DNA of 64,000 nt from Yersinia vastinensis (GTDB taxonomy: Bacteria > Pseudomonadota > Gammaproteobacteria > Enterobacterales > Enterobacteriaceae): positions 310,001 to 374,000 of the forward strand of contig NZ_CACVAF010000001.1 of the NCBI RefSeq assembly GCF_902726565.1. The letters run 5' to 3'. This document shows positions 45,190 to 54,609 of the stretch, in pieces. A program made the translations under genes and the position numbers. Below the pieces are notes generated by a model. That model ran no database searches. It saw only the letters and a program-made list of their open reading frames with translations, and was not told where the DNA came from. The stretch's first letter is position 1. Every line of letters begins with the position of its first letter.

Positions 45190-45518
45190 ATGGTTTAGTA
45201 TTAATTGAGCAATTGCAGTCAGATTTGCTTGATGTGGTACAACAGGATAATTGGGATCATATGCCACTGATAAACAAACGGATTGACCAGCTCGTCACCA
45301 TTTTGCGACAGCGGGATCCCATGTCGCAGGTTGTTGAGCAGGCAATGCAGCAATTGCAAAGCCGCTATCAGTGGGTTTATCAGCAGTCTTTGCTGTATCA
45401 GACACATTTAAAAAGCAGTATGGCGCAATTACGGCAAGCTCAACCCGGCATTACCGCCTACGCGGCGATGGCCATCACGGCATACCAAAATATGTCTACG
45501 GAAGAGGGCCTGCGGTGA
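45186..45518 (+). CDS. lafD: FliT-like chaperone LafD
   Basis: The 110-residue product is helical and lies where lateral clusters encode LafD, the counterpart of FliT, a chaperone for the filament cap. It shows MPLINKRIDQLVTILRQRDP and VEQAMQQLQSRYQWVYQQSL. Sequence conservation in this family is low, so the call is largely positional. The start overlaps lafC (ATGA) and the stop overlaps lafE (TGATG). Confidence 0.8.
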   Translation: MNGLVLIEQLQSDLLDVVQQDNWDHMPLINKRIDQLVTILRQRDPMSQVVEQAMQQLQSRYQWVYQQSLLYQTHLKSSMAQLRQAQPGITAYAAMAITAYQNMSTEEGLR

Positions 45519-46510
45519 TGACATTAAGTGGCTTTACTCAGGTGAGTAGCCCGCTGACATCTGAGCTGGGGGCGGAAAACACACCGATCGCCGGTAATGC
45601 ACAAGAAGCAGGGGCTAACAATTTGGCGGCATTTGATGAGGCGCTTTCACAAGCGTGGAAGCCGCATCAACCCATTTCGTTAAGACCTTCCGTGGTGATG
45701 GATTTGATAGCGCAGGTGGAGGGGGAGGGAAGTGGAGAGAATGCGGCTCCCGCGGCACAAATGAATGAGCAGAATCAGCAATTGCTTGATGTGTTACTTC
45801 AGACTCCAGTGCAAAACAAACCAGTGTCAGGCTTATCGCCAGTTGAGACTTTCTCGCACAGCAGTGTCGAGCCAATCCAGTTGAAAGAGTCATTCCCATT
45901 GATGAGTTTTTTGGCCTCGATGGGGCCACGGCTGGATATCACACCACCGGTGGTTGCTGCTAGCGAGAGTGCTTCAGTGGGGCGCATGCTGCCAGAGGGT
46001 GTGAGTCCTTTAATGCCGTCAATCATCAATATTGTCACTCACGGACATGTCGCGAACAGTCAGTATGATGCCGCCACTCCGCGCATGGAAAACCCGTTAA
46101 CACTGGCAAAAAATCAACCGGAATGGTCGCAGCAATTGCGGACTGTGTTGGGCGAGCGCCTGCAATTGCAGGTCGAAAATAAAGTACAGCATGCCACTAT
46201 CCGCCTTGATCCCCCTGAGATGGGCAAAATTGATATCTCAGTGCATATGGAAGGAGGAAAACTACAAGTTCATATCAATGCGAGTCAGGGGGATGTCTAT
46301 CGGGCATTGCAGCACAGTAGTGGTGAATTGCGACAGACATTAATCGGGCAAAACAGTGCTGCTGTCGATGTACAGATATCGGCAAATAGTCAGCAACAGC
46401 AACGACAACCGCAGCATCAGAAACCACATGACGATATTTTGGCTGCCCGTCATATTGAGACGCAAGTGGATATGAGTGCCGACGACGGTACACTCCTCAT
46501 CACCGTATAA
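45518..46510 (+). CDS. lafE: Hook-length control protein LafE (FliK-like)
   Basis: FliK measures hook length and triggers the FlhB substrate switch. From ATG 45518 the product is 330 residues. The N-terminal two thirds are low in complexity and rich in Gln, Pro and Ser, and have no conserved domain. The C-terminal Flg_hook domain is clear: WSQQLRTVLGERLQLQVENK, ATIRLDPPEMGKIDISVHME and VHINASQGDVYRALQHSSGE LRQTL. The open frame extends upstream to 45371, but that part is inside lafD. AGAGGG lies before the chosen start. Confidence 0.9.
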   Translation: MTLSGFTQVSSPLTSELGAENTPIAGNAQEAGANNLAAFDEALSQAWKPHQPISLRPSVVMDLIAQVEGEGSGENAAPAAQMNEQNQQLLDVLLQTPVQNKPVSGLSPVETFSHSSVEPIQLKESFPLMSFLASMGPRLDITPPVVAASESASVGRMLPEGVSPLMPSIINIVTHGHVANSQYDAATPRMENPLTLAKNQPEWSQQLRTVLGERLQLQVENKVQHATIRLDPPEMGKIDISVHMEGGKLQVHINASQGDVYRALQHSSGELRQTLIGQNSAAVDVQISANSQQQQRQPQHQKPHDDILAARHIETQVDMSADDGTLLITV

Positions 46511-46520
46511 AGGACTATAA

Positions 46521-46988
46521 ATGAATAGCAAGAAAAAAACATTTTCAATGAAAGTGTGGGTACTCCTATTGTTAATTATATTGGCCGCGGTCGCAGCCAA
46601 TTATCATGATGCTATTTTGGCAAAGTTTAAGAGTACACCCGCTGCCATCAATCAGTCATTTGTGCGAGGAAATAAAGCGGTTCAGTTTGTTGAAATTAAG
46701 AACATTATTATTACGCTAAAAGACAATAAATCCGAACGCTACTTACAGCTTGAATTGGGTCTTGCAACGGGTGATGATAATGATGTTAAAAAAGTGATTG
46801 CAATGGTTCCAGCTATTCAATCCGCTACCGTAAATTTACTTTCTAATATGGATTATCAGGTTGTACGAAATACCTCTATTGTCGATTTACGTCGCCAATT
46901 AATGGGCGAATATAAAAAGGATTTTGAAAAATTAAATGCGCCAATGCCATTTGATGATGTGGTGATTAGCCGAATGGTCTTCCAGTAA
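46521..46988 (+). CDS. lafF: LafF, FliL-like stator-associated membrane protein
   Basis: FliL-type proteins surround the stator and stabilise it. The 155-residue product has a basic N-terminus, one membrane helix at about 11-30 (WVLLLLIILAAVAANY), and a periplasmic domain with RYLQLELGLATGDDNDVKKV IAMVPAIQSATVNLLSNMDY, the FliL pattern. It lies between lafE and lafS. Confidence 0.88.
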   Translation: MNSKKKTFSMKVWVLLLLIILAAVAANYHDAILAKFKSTPAAINQSFVRGNKAVQFVEIKNIIITLKDNKSERYLQLELGLATGDDNDVKKVIAMVPAIQSATVNLLSNMDYQVVRNTSIVDLRRQLMGEYKKDFEKLNAPMPFDDVVISRMVFQ

Positions 46989-46993
46989 TCGCT

Positions 46994-47689
46994 ATGTCAA
47001 TAATGGAAATTAACGATAATTTAGCACTGACGCCTGTCGATGAGAGGAAATATCTGGAAGCGTATTTGCCGCTGGTAAAACGTATTGTCAGGCAACTTTC
47101 ATTTCAGGCAGACAGTGTTATCGGCAAGGAGGATATGCAGCAAGTTGCACTGATGGGGTTATTAGAGGCATTGCGCCGCTATGGTCATCCTGACGGGCAA
47201 TTTGCTGCCTATGCTGTTCATCGAATTCGTGGTGCGGTACTTGATCAATTGCGCGAGCATGACTGGCGTCCGCGCAGGTTAAGGCAAAAAACGCATAAAA
47301 CCAATGAGGCAATTCGTAAAGTGGCGCGGCAATTGGGCCATGAACCCAGTTTTGAGGAAATTACCGCAGAGCTACAACTGACGATGGAGGAGTATCAAGA
47401 ATATTTATTGCTAGAGAGTGCCGGAGCAATGGAAAGTCTGGATGATATTCTCTCATTGGAAACCCCCACCGATGCTTTACAAAGCAGGCAGTTGGAAGAG
47501 AGCATTATTATTGAAGACAATCTTCATCAGGCTATTGCTTCACTTGAAGAGCGAGAGCAAATGATTCTGCATCTTTATTACCAAAAAGAATTGAGTATGA
47601 AAGAAATTGCCCAAGTTTTAGATCTCACGGAAGCCAGAATCTGTCAACTTAATAAGAAATTAGTGCAAAAAATTAAATCATTTTTTTAA
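46994..47689 (+). CDS. lafS: Flag-2 sigma-28 factor LafS (FliA family)
   Basis: This is an alternative sigma factor for late flagellar genes. The 231-residue product has sigma region 2 (YLPLVKRIVRQLSFQADSVI, EDMQQVALMGLLEALRRYGH, FAAYAVHRIRGAVLDQLREH DWRPRRLRQ) as in FliA. It also has region 3 (KTNEAIRKVARQLGHEPSFE) and region 4 helix-turn-helix (LYYQKELSMKEIAQVLDLTE ARICQLNKKL). It starts 5 nt after lafF. LfgM is the probable anti-sigma. Confidence 0.95.
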   Translation: MSIMEINDNLALTPVDERKYLEAYLPLVKRIVRQLSFQADSVIGKEDMQQVALMGLLEALRRYGHPDGQFAAYAVHRIRGAVLDQLREHDWRPRRLRQKTHKTNEAIRKVARQLGHEPSFEEITAELQLTMEEYQEYLLLESAGAMESLDDILSLETPTDALQSRQLEESIIIEDNLHQAIASLEEREQMILHLYYQKELSMKEIAQVLDLTEARICQLNKKLVQKIKSFF

Positions 47690-47704
47690 AATGTCGAGGG
47701 TGTT

Positions 47705-48571
47705 ATGCAGAAGTTATTTGGCCTGCTGGTCATTATGGTATGTGTGATTGGCGGCTATATTATGTCAGGCGGAATATTATCTTCCTTCTGGCAGCCCGGG
47801 GAAATAATTATTATTTTAGGTTCTGGTGTCGGGGCCATGATATTGGCAAATCCTGGTTATGTATTAAAAGAAATGTGGCACCAGATTCTAGCGGTGACAC
47901 GTAAAAGTGAATATACCGCTGAATTCCAGCAGCAATTATTAATGCTGTTATATGAATTATTAGAGATGGTTGATGAAGGTGGATTAAAACGCTTGGATGA
48001 GCATATTGAAATTCCGGCGAATAGCCCGTTATTTCAACGCTATCCTCTGATTTTACAAGACCAGCATCTGGTGACATTTATCTCAGATAATTTCCGTTTA
48101 ATGGCGATGGGGAAAATCAATCAGCATGAGCTGGAAGGGATACTGGAGCAGGAGTTATCCGCAGTCGAAGAAGAGCTTCTGGTTCCCTCTCGCTCTTTTC
48201 ATCGCACTGCTGAAGCCATGCCCGGTTTTGGTATTTGTGCCGCTGTCTTGGGCATTATTATCACCATGCAATCTATTGACGGTTCGATAGCGCTTATCGG
48301 TGTTAAAGTTGCCGCCGCTTTGATCGGGACTTTCCTCGGGGTCTTTATCTGCTATTGCCTGATGGATCCGTTGGCGAACGCCATGGAACAAGCCATGAAG
48401 AAGAAACTGACGTTCTTTGAATGTGTGCGCATGGTGCTGGTTAATCATGTGGCAGGTAAACCTTCGCTGCTGGCGGTCGATGCCGGCCGCAAAATGCTGC
48501 CGTTGGACAGTAAACCCACGTTTGCCACATTGGACTCCTGGATTAACAAGTTGATGATGGTAGGCGCGTAA
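47705..48571 (+). CDS. lafT: Flag-2 stator protein LafT (MotA family)
   Basis: MotA-type proteins form the ion-driven stator with MotB and push on FliG. The 288-residue product has four membrane segments: LLVIMVCVIGGYIMSGGIL, IIIILGSGVGAMILANPGYV, the conserved MPGFGICAAVLGIIITMQSI with its essential Pro, and IGVKVAAALIGTFLGVFICY. Between helices 2 and 3 is the cytoplasmic domain that contacts FliG. It overlaps lafU by 1 nt (TAATG). Confidence 0.95.
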   Translation: MQKLFGLLVIMVCVIGGYIMSGGILSSFWQPGEIIIILGSGVGAMILANPGYVLKEMWHQILAVTRKSEYTAEFQQQLLMLLYELLEMVDEGGLKRLDEHIEIPANSPLFQRYPLILQDQHLVTFISDNFRLMAMGKINQHELEGILEQELSAVEEELLVPSRSFHRTAEAMPGFGICAAVLGIIITMQSIDGSIALIGVKVAAALIGTFLGVFICYCLMDPLANAMEQAMKKKLTFFECVRMVLVNHVAGKPSLLAVDAGRKMLPLDSKPTFATLDSWINKLMMVGA

Positions 48572-49479
48572 TGAGAAGTCATGCCAGAGGCGGACAAACT
48601 ACCATCATCAAACGGGCCGCCAGAAAAAAACATGAAGGGGGGCATTCCGGCGCATGGAAAGTGGCTTTTGCCGATTTTACGCTCGCGATGATGGCGCTGT
48701 TCATGGTGTTGTGGATTGTGGGGGTGGTCCCAGAATATGAGCGACAAGAAATTGTCGCGCAACTGAATGGCAAGACCATTTTCTCACAGCAATCCTTTAT
48801 TTCCATTCCCTCTCAAAGCCGGAGCGGCGGAGGGAAATTCTCTGACAGTATTGATGGTTTGGAACAAGCGAAAGAAACGAAAAGCAACTTGGCGGTGGAA
48901 GTGCCGGAACCGGAATTGTCTTTGGAAGAGGTGGTGGATAAGTCCCGTCAGGAGATGGAAGAGTTATCACGCATAATCATGCAAATAACGTCCGCTTATG
49001 ACGCACAATCTAATCTACAAATGGAAGTGGTTCCTCAAGGGCTGCGTATTCTGATTCAAGATGATAAACAGCGAGATATGTTCCAGCGCAGTAGCGCGGT
49101 ATTGACACCTTTTTTCAGTCGTTTACTGGCTGAGTTAGCTCCGGCGTTTAATGAAATGGACAATAAAATCATTATTACCGGGCACACCGATGCTTCCCGC
49201 TATCGTGACCAAGTACGTTACAACAACTGGAACTTATCGGGGGAAAGGGCGTTGATGGCGCATAAGGCGCTAGTCAAAGGGGGGCTAGGCAATGAGCGAG
49301 TATTGCAAATTAATGCGATGGCAGATCAGATGTTATTGGATTCCACTGACCCATTAGCGGCAAAAAATCGTCGAATTGAGATTATGGTGTTAACCAAAAC
49401 AGCTTCTGACACCCTTTATCAATTCTTCGGTAATCACGGAGAGAATGTAGTGAAATCGGCAGCGAAGAAAGCCGAGTAA
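48571..49479 (+). CDS. lafU: Flag-2 stator protein LafU (MotB family)
   Basis: MotB-type proteins anchor the stator to peptidoglycan and carry the ion-binding Asp. The 302-residue product has one membrane helix with the invariant aspartate at position 35 (FADFTLAMMALFMVLWIVGV). A plug/linker follows, then an OmpA-like peptidoglycan-binding domain near 170-285 (IIITGHTDASRYRDQVRYNN WNLSGERA and NRRIEIMVL). It is intact, unlike the E. coli K-12 remnant lafU (mbhA). The helix sequence resembles proton-type stators, but ion use cannot be decided from sequence alone. Confidence 0.95.
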   Translation: MRSHARGGQTTIIKRAARKKHEGGHSGAWKVAFADFTLAMMALFMVLWIVGVVPEYERQEIVAQLNGKTIFSQQSFISIPSQSRSGGGKFSDSIDGLEQAKETKSNLAVEVPEPELSLEEVVDKSRQEMEELSRIIMQITSAYDAQSNLQMEVVPQGLRILIQDDKQRDMFQRSSAVLTPFFSRLLAELAPAFNEMDNKIIITGHTDASRYRDQVRYNNWNLSGERALMAHKALVKGGLGNERVLQINAMADQMLLDSTDPLAAKNRRIEIMVLTKTASDTLYQFFGNHGENVVKSAAKKAE

Positions 49480-49495
49480 TTACATTTATATTTTT

Positions 49496-49543
49496 CACCG
49501 CCCAACCTTCCCTCGAATACCCCGGGCTGGGCGGTGTTTTTTA
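49496..49543 (+). terminator. Rho-independent terminator at the end of the laf operon
   Basis: CACCGCCCA (49496-49504) pairs with TGGGCGGTG (49528-49536), followed by TTTTTTATT. This 9-bp GC-rich stem marks the end of Flag-2. A second inverted repeat CCACATAT/ATATGTGG (49554-49580) follows, without a U-run on either side. Confidence 0.88.
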
Positions 49544-49589
49544 TTGATGACAACCACATATCCGCATCACGAATATGTGGCTGCCAAAA

Positions 49590-50057
49590 TTAGCGTGGAG
49601 TGATGGTGACAGTATTGCCATGAGTGGCGATAGTGACGCGCTGACCAGCATGGAACTGTGTCACCCCTTGAGCCTGAACCACTAGGAAGGTGGTGCCATT
49701 ATCCCGACGTACTTCCAGTTCAACACCGCTATTGCGGTTCATCATGCTCTGAACTTGTTGACCCACAACACCACCGGCTACGGCCCCAGCTGCAGTACCA
49801 AGACGACGTCCAGTCCCGCCACCGAGAGTATTACCCAAGAAACCCCCGACTACCGCACCGCCAATTGCGCCTGCAACATTATTTCCGTCGCCACCCTGTA
49901 TTGTCACCGGGCGCACAGAAACCAGAGTACCGTAAGTTACCGCTTGGGCTTGACCCGCCTGAGAGCTGCTGAAAGTATCGCCCGAAAGGGTATTGTTATT
50001 GACGCAACCACTGAGTGTGGCGACGGCGATAGTAGCAATAATGAATGGTTTTATCAT
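49590..50057 (-). CDS. slyB: SlyB/Pcp-family glycine-zipper outer-membrane lipoprotein
   Basis: The 155-residue product has exactly the usual SlyB length. A lipoprotein signal peptide (MIKPFIIATIAVATLSGC) has its lipidated Cys at 18. The sequence then follows VNNNTLSGDTFSSSQAGQAQ, YGTLVSVRPVTIQGGDGNNV, the glycine-zipper segments AGAIGGAVVGGFLGNTLGGG and AAGAVAGGVVGQQVQSMMN, and ends VTITPR. SlyB forms outer-membrane-protein-stabilising oligomers and is PhoPQ-regulated in enteric bacteria. It may be a second copy if this genome also has slyB beside slyA; the window cannot show that. It is monocistronic on the minus strand. Confidence 0.88.
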   Translation of the reverse strand: MIKPFIIATIAVATLSGCVNNNTLSGDTFSSSQAGQAQAVTYGTLVSVRPVTIQGGDGNNVAGAIGGAVVGGFLGNTLGGGTGRRLGTAAGAVAGGVVGQQVQSMMNRNSGVELEVRRDNGTTFLVVQAQGVTQFHAGQRVTIATHGNTVTITPR

Positions 50058-51264
50058 AGAGACCCTTCCTACTTGAAGTTGCAGCGTAAACGATGCCTAG
50101 CGCATAACCGGTTGAATATTGACCGGTGAATTTATAATAGCATGACTTATTTACCAATAAATTGATTCATATACAAAATATATAAATAGCGGTGATAAGG
50201 GCGGTTGCCATGTTGTGCGCCGGATGGAGCAGCGCAGCGTAAGTCAGGGAGGCGTAGCTTTGTACTGATTGTGCCAATGACCACCAAGAAGTACCTCCTA
50301 TTTAGCACGGTTTAAAGTTCAATCCGCGATCAAATATACCTATAACGAGTTATGTCTGTGTTTGGTATTATCCAGCGACGTCCTACACCGATCCGTTTTG
50401 TAACAATAAGATTTATCATTAAAAAATAGCAAAATAGTACGTTGAAATCCTCAAAGCTAATCAAATTGCTAAGAATCCGAGTGCTTTTCTGATTTAACAA
50501 TTCATATTTTGGATAGGGAATTAATTAATAATTAATCACGTCATGTGATTTATATTCTCCACTTTTTTCTGTTTTGTTTTTTATAAAATGACAAAAAATG
50601 AGGGATATTGTTAACAGAGTTTAGAAAAAATTGGGGTTAAGTTAAATGTTAAAAGAATCAGTTTTGGTTAATCATCAGCACAATGAGAACGGATTCTTGC
50701 CGATTTTCTGCGCAGCATTTTGCGACTCATGGAGAAGAACGCTAAAAGTGCATTCTGACAAGGTGGCAGTAGTGTCTGTGAGGATTTTTAGAACGCAATA
50801 TTTCAACGTTTTCAAGGTGAAAATATCTATTTTCTATTAATTAGATTAACTTCATTGAGTCAAGTTGTACATTTCATCTCTAGGTCTGATAGAATTTTCA
50901 TTTTCAGTTAAATAACTAAAGTCAGTAATTTATAATTAAAGTCATTTCATTAATTAGCTATACTCAGTTAATGATATTCAATTCCATCTAACACCTCACC
51001 TGACAGATTTTCTATTCTCAGGCAAATGAAATATTTTGCTGAAACGGTTTTAGTTCACAGATATTCCCCTCGCCTTAACTCAATCAATTATCCATTGACA
51101 AAGATCAACTTATTTAAATTTCTAAGGTTACAAAATATTAACACAAAACCATGTTTAATCTAAGGGTATACTCGTCATCTTTCAAATCACAGGTGTGCTT
51201 GCTGTTTTCCTGAAATTTGAAATTTAGTGGGTATAAGTAGAATAATAAAAATAGGGGAAAAAAC
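50058..51264. other. Long noncoding region between slyB-like gene and hybO
   Basis: About 1.2 kb without a gene I can support. Near 50073 it contains the 14-nt piece CTTGAAGTTGCAG also found in the repeats at 13701. From about 50190 to 50300 there is a GC-richer stretch (GCGCCGGATGGAGCAGCGCA and following bases) that looks like another degenerate intergenic repeat. The rest is very AT-rich. A 64-codon ORF at 50646-50840 has a plausible GGGG upstream but no recognisable protein. An FNR-like box is at 51095. The length suggests multiple regulator sites or an unrecognised small RNA. Confidence 0.5.
51095..51108 (+). promoter_or_regulatory. FNR-like box upstream of hybO
   Basis: TTGACAAAGATCAA matches the FNR consensus TTGAT-N4-ATCAA with one change in the left half-site. 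It lies about 160 bp before hybO. Anaerobic activation of an uptake hydrogenase by FNR would be expected. Confidence 0.65.
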
Positions 51265-52380
51265 ATGCTTTCCCAGCATGGCGTTAACCGTCGTGATTTT
51301 ATGAAGCTTTGTGCAGCGTTAGCTGCCACCATGGGTCTCAGCAGCAAGGCCGCTGCTGAAATCGCCGCTACAGTGAGTTCACCTCAGCGCCCTCCGGTTA
51401 TCTGGATTGGTGCGCAGGAGTGTACCGGTTGTACCGAAGCACTGTTACGTTCAACTCATCCAACCATTGAGAATTTGCTGCTAAGTGTTATCTCGATGGA
51501 GTATCACGAGGTGCTTTCGGCTGCCTTTGGTGACCAGGCCGAAGAGAATAAACACCACGCGATTGAAAAATACAAAGGGCAATATGTCCTTGTGGTGGAT
51601 GGCTCTATCCCACTGAAAGACGGTGGGATTTATTGCATGGTCGCTGGAAAACCTATTGTCGAGCATATCCGTGAAGCTGCGGAACATGCGGCAGCGATTA
51701 TTGCCATTGGCTCGTGTTCTGCTTGGGGCGGTGTACCTGCCACGGGGGGGAACCCGACAGGCGCAGTCAGCTTGCAAGAGGTGTTGCCGGGCAAAACCGT
51801 TATTAATATTCCCGGTTGTCCGCCAAATCCCCACAACTTTCTGGCGACAGTCGCCCATATCATCACTTTCCAACGACCACCGGCATTGGATACCAAGAAC
51901 CGTCCAACTTTTGCGTATGGCCGCTTGATCCATGAAAACTGCGAACGGCGTCCACATTTTGATGCTGGTCGTTTTGCCCGCCAGTTTGGTGATGAAGGTC
52001 ATCGGCAGGGCTGGTGTCTTTACCATCTTGGCTGTAAAGGGCCGGAAACCTACGGCAACTGCCCGACACTGGAGTTTTGCGATATCGGTGGCGGTATCTG
52101 GCCGGTTGGGATTGGGCATCCTTGCTACGGCTGTAATGAAGAGGGGATCGGTTTCACCAAAGGCATCGCACAGTTGTCCAGTGTGGAACTCCCGACACCA
52201 CGTGCCGAGTTACCGCGGATCAATAACACCGAAGGCGGCAAGGTCTCGACGACGGCGACGGCATTGTTGGGTGGCGTTGTGGGATTGGTCGCCGGTGTCA
52301 GCCTGATGACGGTACGTGAACTGGGGCGGCAACAGAAACAGCGCCGTAAAGATGACGATCACTCATCGCGGGAGGAGTAG
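51265..52380 (+). CDS. hybO: [NiFe]-hydrogenase-2 small subunit HybO
   Basis: This is the small, electron-transfer subunit of the periplasm-facing hydrogenase-2, which oxidises H2 and feeds quinone reduction. The 371-residue precursor has a Tat signal with NRRDFMKLC near residue 8 that exports the folded complex. It contains the proximal cluster ligands ([30 protein letters not shown]) and the medial/distal ligands ([33 protein letters not shown]). A C-terminal membrane helix ([20 protein letters not shown]) anchors it. It is first in the operon, with hybA 2 nt after its stop. Confidence 0.96.
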   Translation: MLSQHGVNRRDFMKLCAALAATMGLSSKAAAEIAATVSSPQRPPVIWIGAQECTGCTEALLRSTHPTIENLLLSVISMEYHEVLSAAFGDQAEENKHHAIEKYKGQYVLVVDGSIPLKDGGIYCMVAGKPIVEHIREAAEHAAAIIAIGSCSAWGGVPATGGNPTGAVSLQEVLPGKTVINIPGCPPNPHNFLATVAHIITFQRPPALDTKNRPTFAYGRLIHENCERRPHFDAGRFARQFGDEGHRQGWCLYHLGCKGPETYGNCPTLEFCDIGGGIWPVGIGHPCYGCNEEGIGFTKGIAQLSSVELPTPRAELPRINNTEGGKVSTTATALLGGVVGLVAGVSLMTVRELGRQQKQRRKDDDHSSREE

Positions 52381-52382
52381 CC

Positions 52383-53423
52383 GTGAATCGACGTCACTTT
52401 TTCAAATTAGCCTCTGGCGGTGTGTTGTTGGCGGGATTGTCGCCCAGCACCAAGGCTGAGGTACAGAACCGGCCACCGATTCCCGGTGCGTTGGGGATGT
52501 TATACGACTCGACATTATGTGTTGGCTGCCAAGCATGCGTAAGCAAATGTCAGCAGGTCAATCATAGCGAAATATACGCCAGCGGTGACGCCCTTTGGTC
52601 AGAGAACGACAAACTTAGCCCCTTTACCAACAATATTATTCAAGTCTGGACCAGTGGCGCGGGAATTAATAAAGACCAATTGGAAGATGGCTACGCCTAT
52701 ATCAAAAAGCAATGTATGCATTGCGTTGATCCCAATTGTGTCTCTGTCTGTCCGGTTAGTGCCCTGCGTAAAGATGCCAAAACCGGCATCGTTCACTATG
52801 ACCCTGATGTCTGTACCGGTTGCCGTTATTGCATGGTCGGTTGTCCGTTCAATGTGCCGAAATATGATTACGACAATCCCTTCGGCATGATTCATAAATG
52901 CGAATTGTGTAACCAAAAAGGGGTCGAGCGTCTGGATAACGGCGGCTTACCCGGCTGTGTTGAAGTGTGTCCGACCGGGGCGGTGATATTCGGTACTCGT
53001 GAAGAGCTGCTGTCAGAGGCCCAACGGCGACTGACATTGACGCCGGGTGAAAACTACCGTTTCCCACGCCAGACGTTGAGTGCCAATGACACCTATGAAC
53101 ATCCGGTCGCTCACTATGAGAAGCATATTTATGGTGAGAAAGAGGGCGGCGGTACGCAGGTTCTGGTGTTGACGGGGATACCGGCGGAGAAACTCGATTT
53201 GCCGCCACTGGCGGAACTGGCAACCGGCGCTCGCTCTGAGCACGTCCAGCACACTCTGTATAAAGGCATGATTTTGCCGCTGGCGGTATTGGCGGGTGTC
53301 ACCGCGTTGGTGCACCGCAATACACGCGATGAGCGCAAAAACAATCATCATGAAGTCGATGATGATCATCATGACAAGCCGCAGACGCAGGATAAAAAGG
53401 AAGGTCGCGATGACGATGCATAA
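52383..53423 (+). CDS. hybA: Hydrogenase-2 ferredoxin-like electron-transfer subunit HybA
   Basis: HybA passes electrons from HybOC to the membrane subunit HybB. The 346-residue product has a Tat signal ([20 protein letters not shown]) and four [4Fe-4S] motifs: [44 protein letters not shown] and CELCNQKG...[12 protein letters not shown]-terminal membrane helix ([17 protein letters not shown]) follows. After it comes a tail rich in His and Asp ([12 protein letters not shown] and GRDDDA) on the cytoplasmic side, which could bind nickel or other metals. The start is GTG 52383. It overlaps hybB by 14 nt. Confidence 0.95.
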   Translation: MNRRHFFKLASGGVLLAGLSPSTKAEVQNRPPIPGALGMLYDSTLCVGCQACVSKCQQVNHSEIYASGDALWSENDKLSPFTNNIIQVWTSGAGINKDQLEDGYAYIKKQCMHCVDPNCVSVCPVSALRKDAKTGIVHYDPDVCTGCRYCMVGCPFNVPKYDYDNPFGMIHKCELCNQKGVERLDNGGLPGCVEVCPTGAVIFGTREELLSEAQRRLTLTPGENYRFPRQTLSANDTYEHPVAHYEKHIYGEKEGGGTQVLVLTGIPAEKLDLPPLAELATGARSEHVQHTLYKGMILPLAVLAGVTALVHRNTRDERKNNHHEVDDDHHDKPQTQDKKEGRDDDA

Positions 53424-54609
53424 ATCTAGCCCACTGGGTGGGCGGCTGGTCAGTTGGCCCGTCATGCTGTTAGCGCCTTTTGTGGTGCTATGTGCACTGT
53501 TGATTGTCAAACGTTTAGTGCTGGGGCTAGGGTCAGTCAGTGACTTGAATGGCGGTTTCCCATGGGGGATCTGGATTGCCTTTGACTTACTGGTCGGCAC
53601 CGGTTTAGCGTGTGGTGGCTGGGCATTGGCTTGGGCCGTTTATGTATTTAACCGTGGCGAATATCACCCGCTGGTACGCCCGGCACTGCTTGCCAGTTTG
53701 TTTGGTTACGCACTCGGTGGTTTGTCGATAACCATTGATGTGGGCCGCTACTGGAATCTGCCTTACTTCTTTATCCCCGGTCACTTCAACGTGAACTCGG
53801 TGCTGTTTGAAACTGCGGTCTGTATGACGATTTACATCGGCGTCATGGCCGTGGAGTTTGCTCCGGCGCTGTTTGAACGGCTTGGCTGGAAAGTGTCACT
53901 CAAGCGGCTCAACAAAATCATGTTTTTTGTCATTGCCCTCGGTGCGCTATTACCAACTATGCACCAATCTTCAATGGGGTCATTGATGATTGCTGCCGGT
54001 GCCAAGATTCATCCACTATGGCAAAGCTATGAAATGTTGCCGTTGTTCTCTCTACTTACGGCGGTCATTCTTGGCTTCTCCATTGTTATCTTTGAAGGTT
54101 CATTGGTTCAGGCCGGATTGCGGGGGCGAGGGGCAAATGAAGCACCGTTGTTCACGCGGCTAACGACCATTATTGATGTCTTCCTACTGCTGTTTATTGT
54201 GCTACGCCTCGGTGAGATTATTGTGCGCGATAAGACCGATTATCTGTGGCACTTTGACCGCTATGCCATCGCCTTCTGGGCTGAAATCGTACTGATGGCC
54301 TTGCCATTACTGATCTTCCGCATTCCTAAAGCCAGACAAGACAGCCGCTTACTGTTTATCGGTGCGCTGTGCATGATTGGCGGTGGGGCACTTTGGCGGC
54401 TTAATTACTCGCTATTGGCCTTTAACCCCGGCGGCGGCTACAACTATTTCCCAACCACCAGTGAAATCCTGATCTCCATTGGCTTCGTTGCCATAGAGGT
54501 CTGTGCCTACATTTTATTGATTCGACTGTTGCCGGTGCTTCCTGCTCACGGGCAGTTACATAAGAATAATCAGACAGAGGTAAAGCATGAGCCAACGCAT
54601 CACCATTGA
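53410..54609 (+). CDS. hybB: Hydrogenase-2 integral membrane quinone-reducing subunit HybB
   Basis: HybB is a NrfD/PsrC-family membrane protein that links HybA to menaquinone. From ATG 53410, with GGAAGG upstream, it is 399 residues, close to E. coli HybB. About ten membrane helices are visible, including [40 protein letters not shown], and [20 protein letters not shown] with its conserved acidic residue. The upstream open frame to 53296 lies inside hybA. It overlaps hybC by 23 nt. Confidence 0.95.
   Translation: MTMHKSSPLGGRLVSWPVMLLAPFVVLCALLIVKRLVLGLGSVSDLNGGFPWGIWIAFDLLVGTGLACGGWALAWAVYVFNRGEYHPLVRPALLASLFGYALGGLSITIDVGRYWNLPYFFIPGHFNVNSVLFETAVCMTIYIGVMAVEFAPALFERLGWKVSLKRLNKIMFFVIALGALLPTMHQSSMGSLMIAAGAKIHPLWQSYEMLPLFSLLTAVILGFSIVIFEGSLVQAGLRGRGANEAPLFTRLTTIIDVFLLLFIVLRLGEIIVRDKTDYLWHFDRYAIAFWAEIVLMALPLLIFRIPKARQDSRLLFIGALCMIGGGALWRLNYSLLAFNPGGGYNYFPTTSEILISIGFVAIEVCAYILLIRLLPVLPAHGQLHKNNQTEVKHEPTHHH

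Noticed and set aside
50646-50840. 64-codon ORF in the region before hybO
   Set aside because: It has a G-rich ribosome-site-like sequence upstream, but no recognisable domain, no neighbour in operon and unremarkable composition. It lies in AT-rich DNA where such ORFs arise by chance.
51481-52119. 212-codon minus-strand ORF opposite hybO
   Set aside because: It is antisense to a gene with full family motifs and has no recognisable domain itself.
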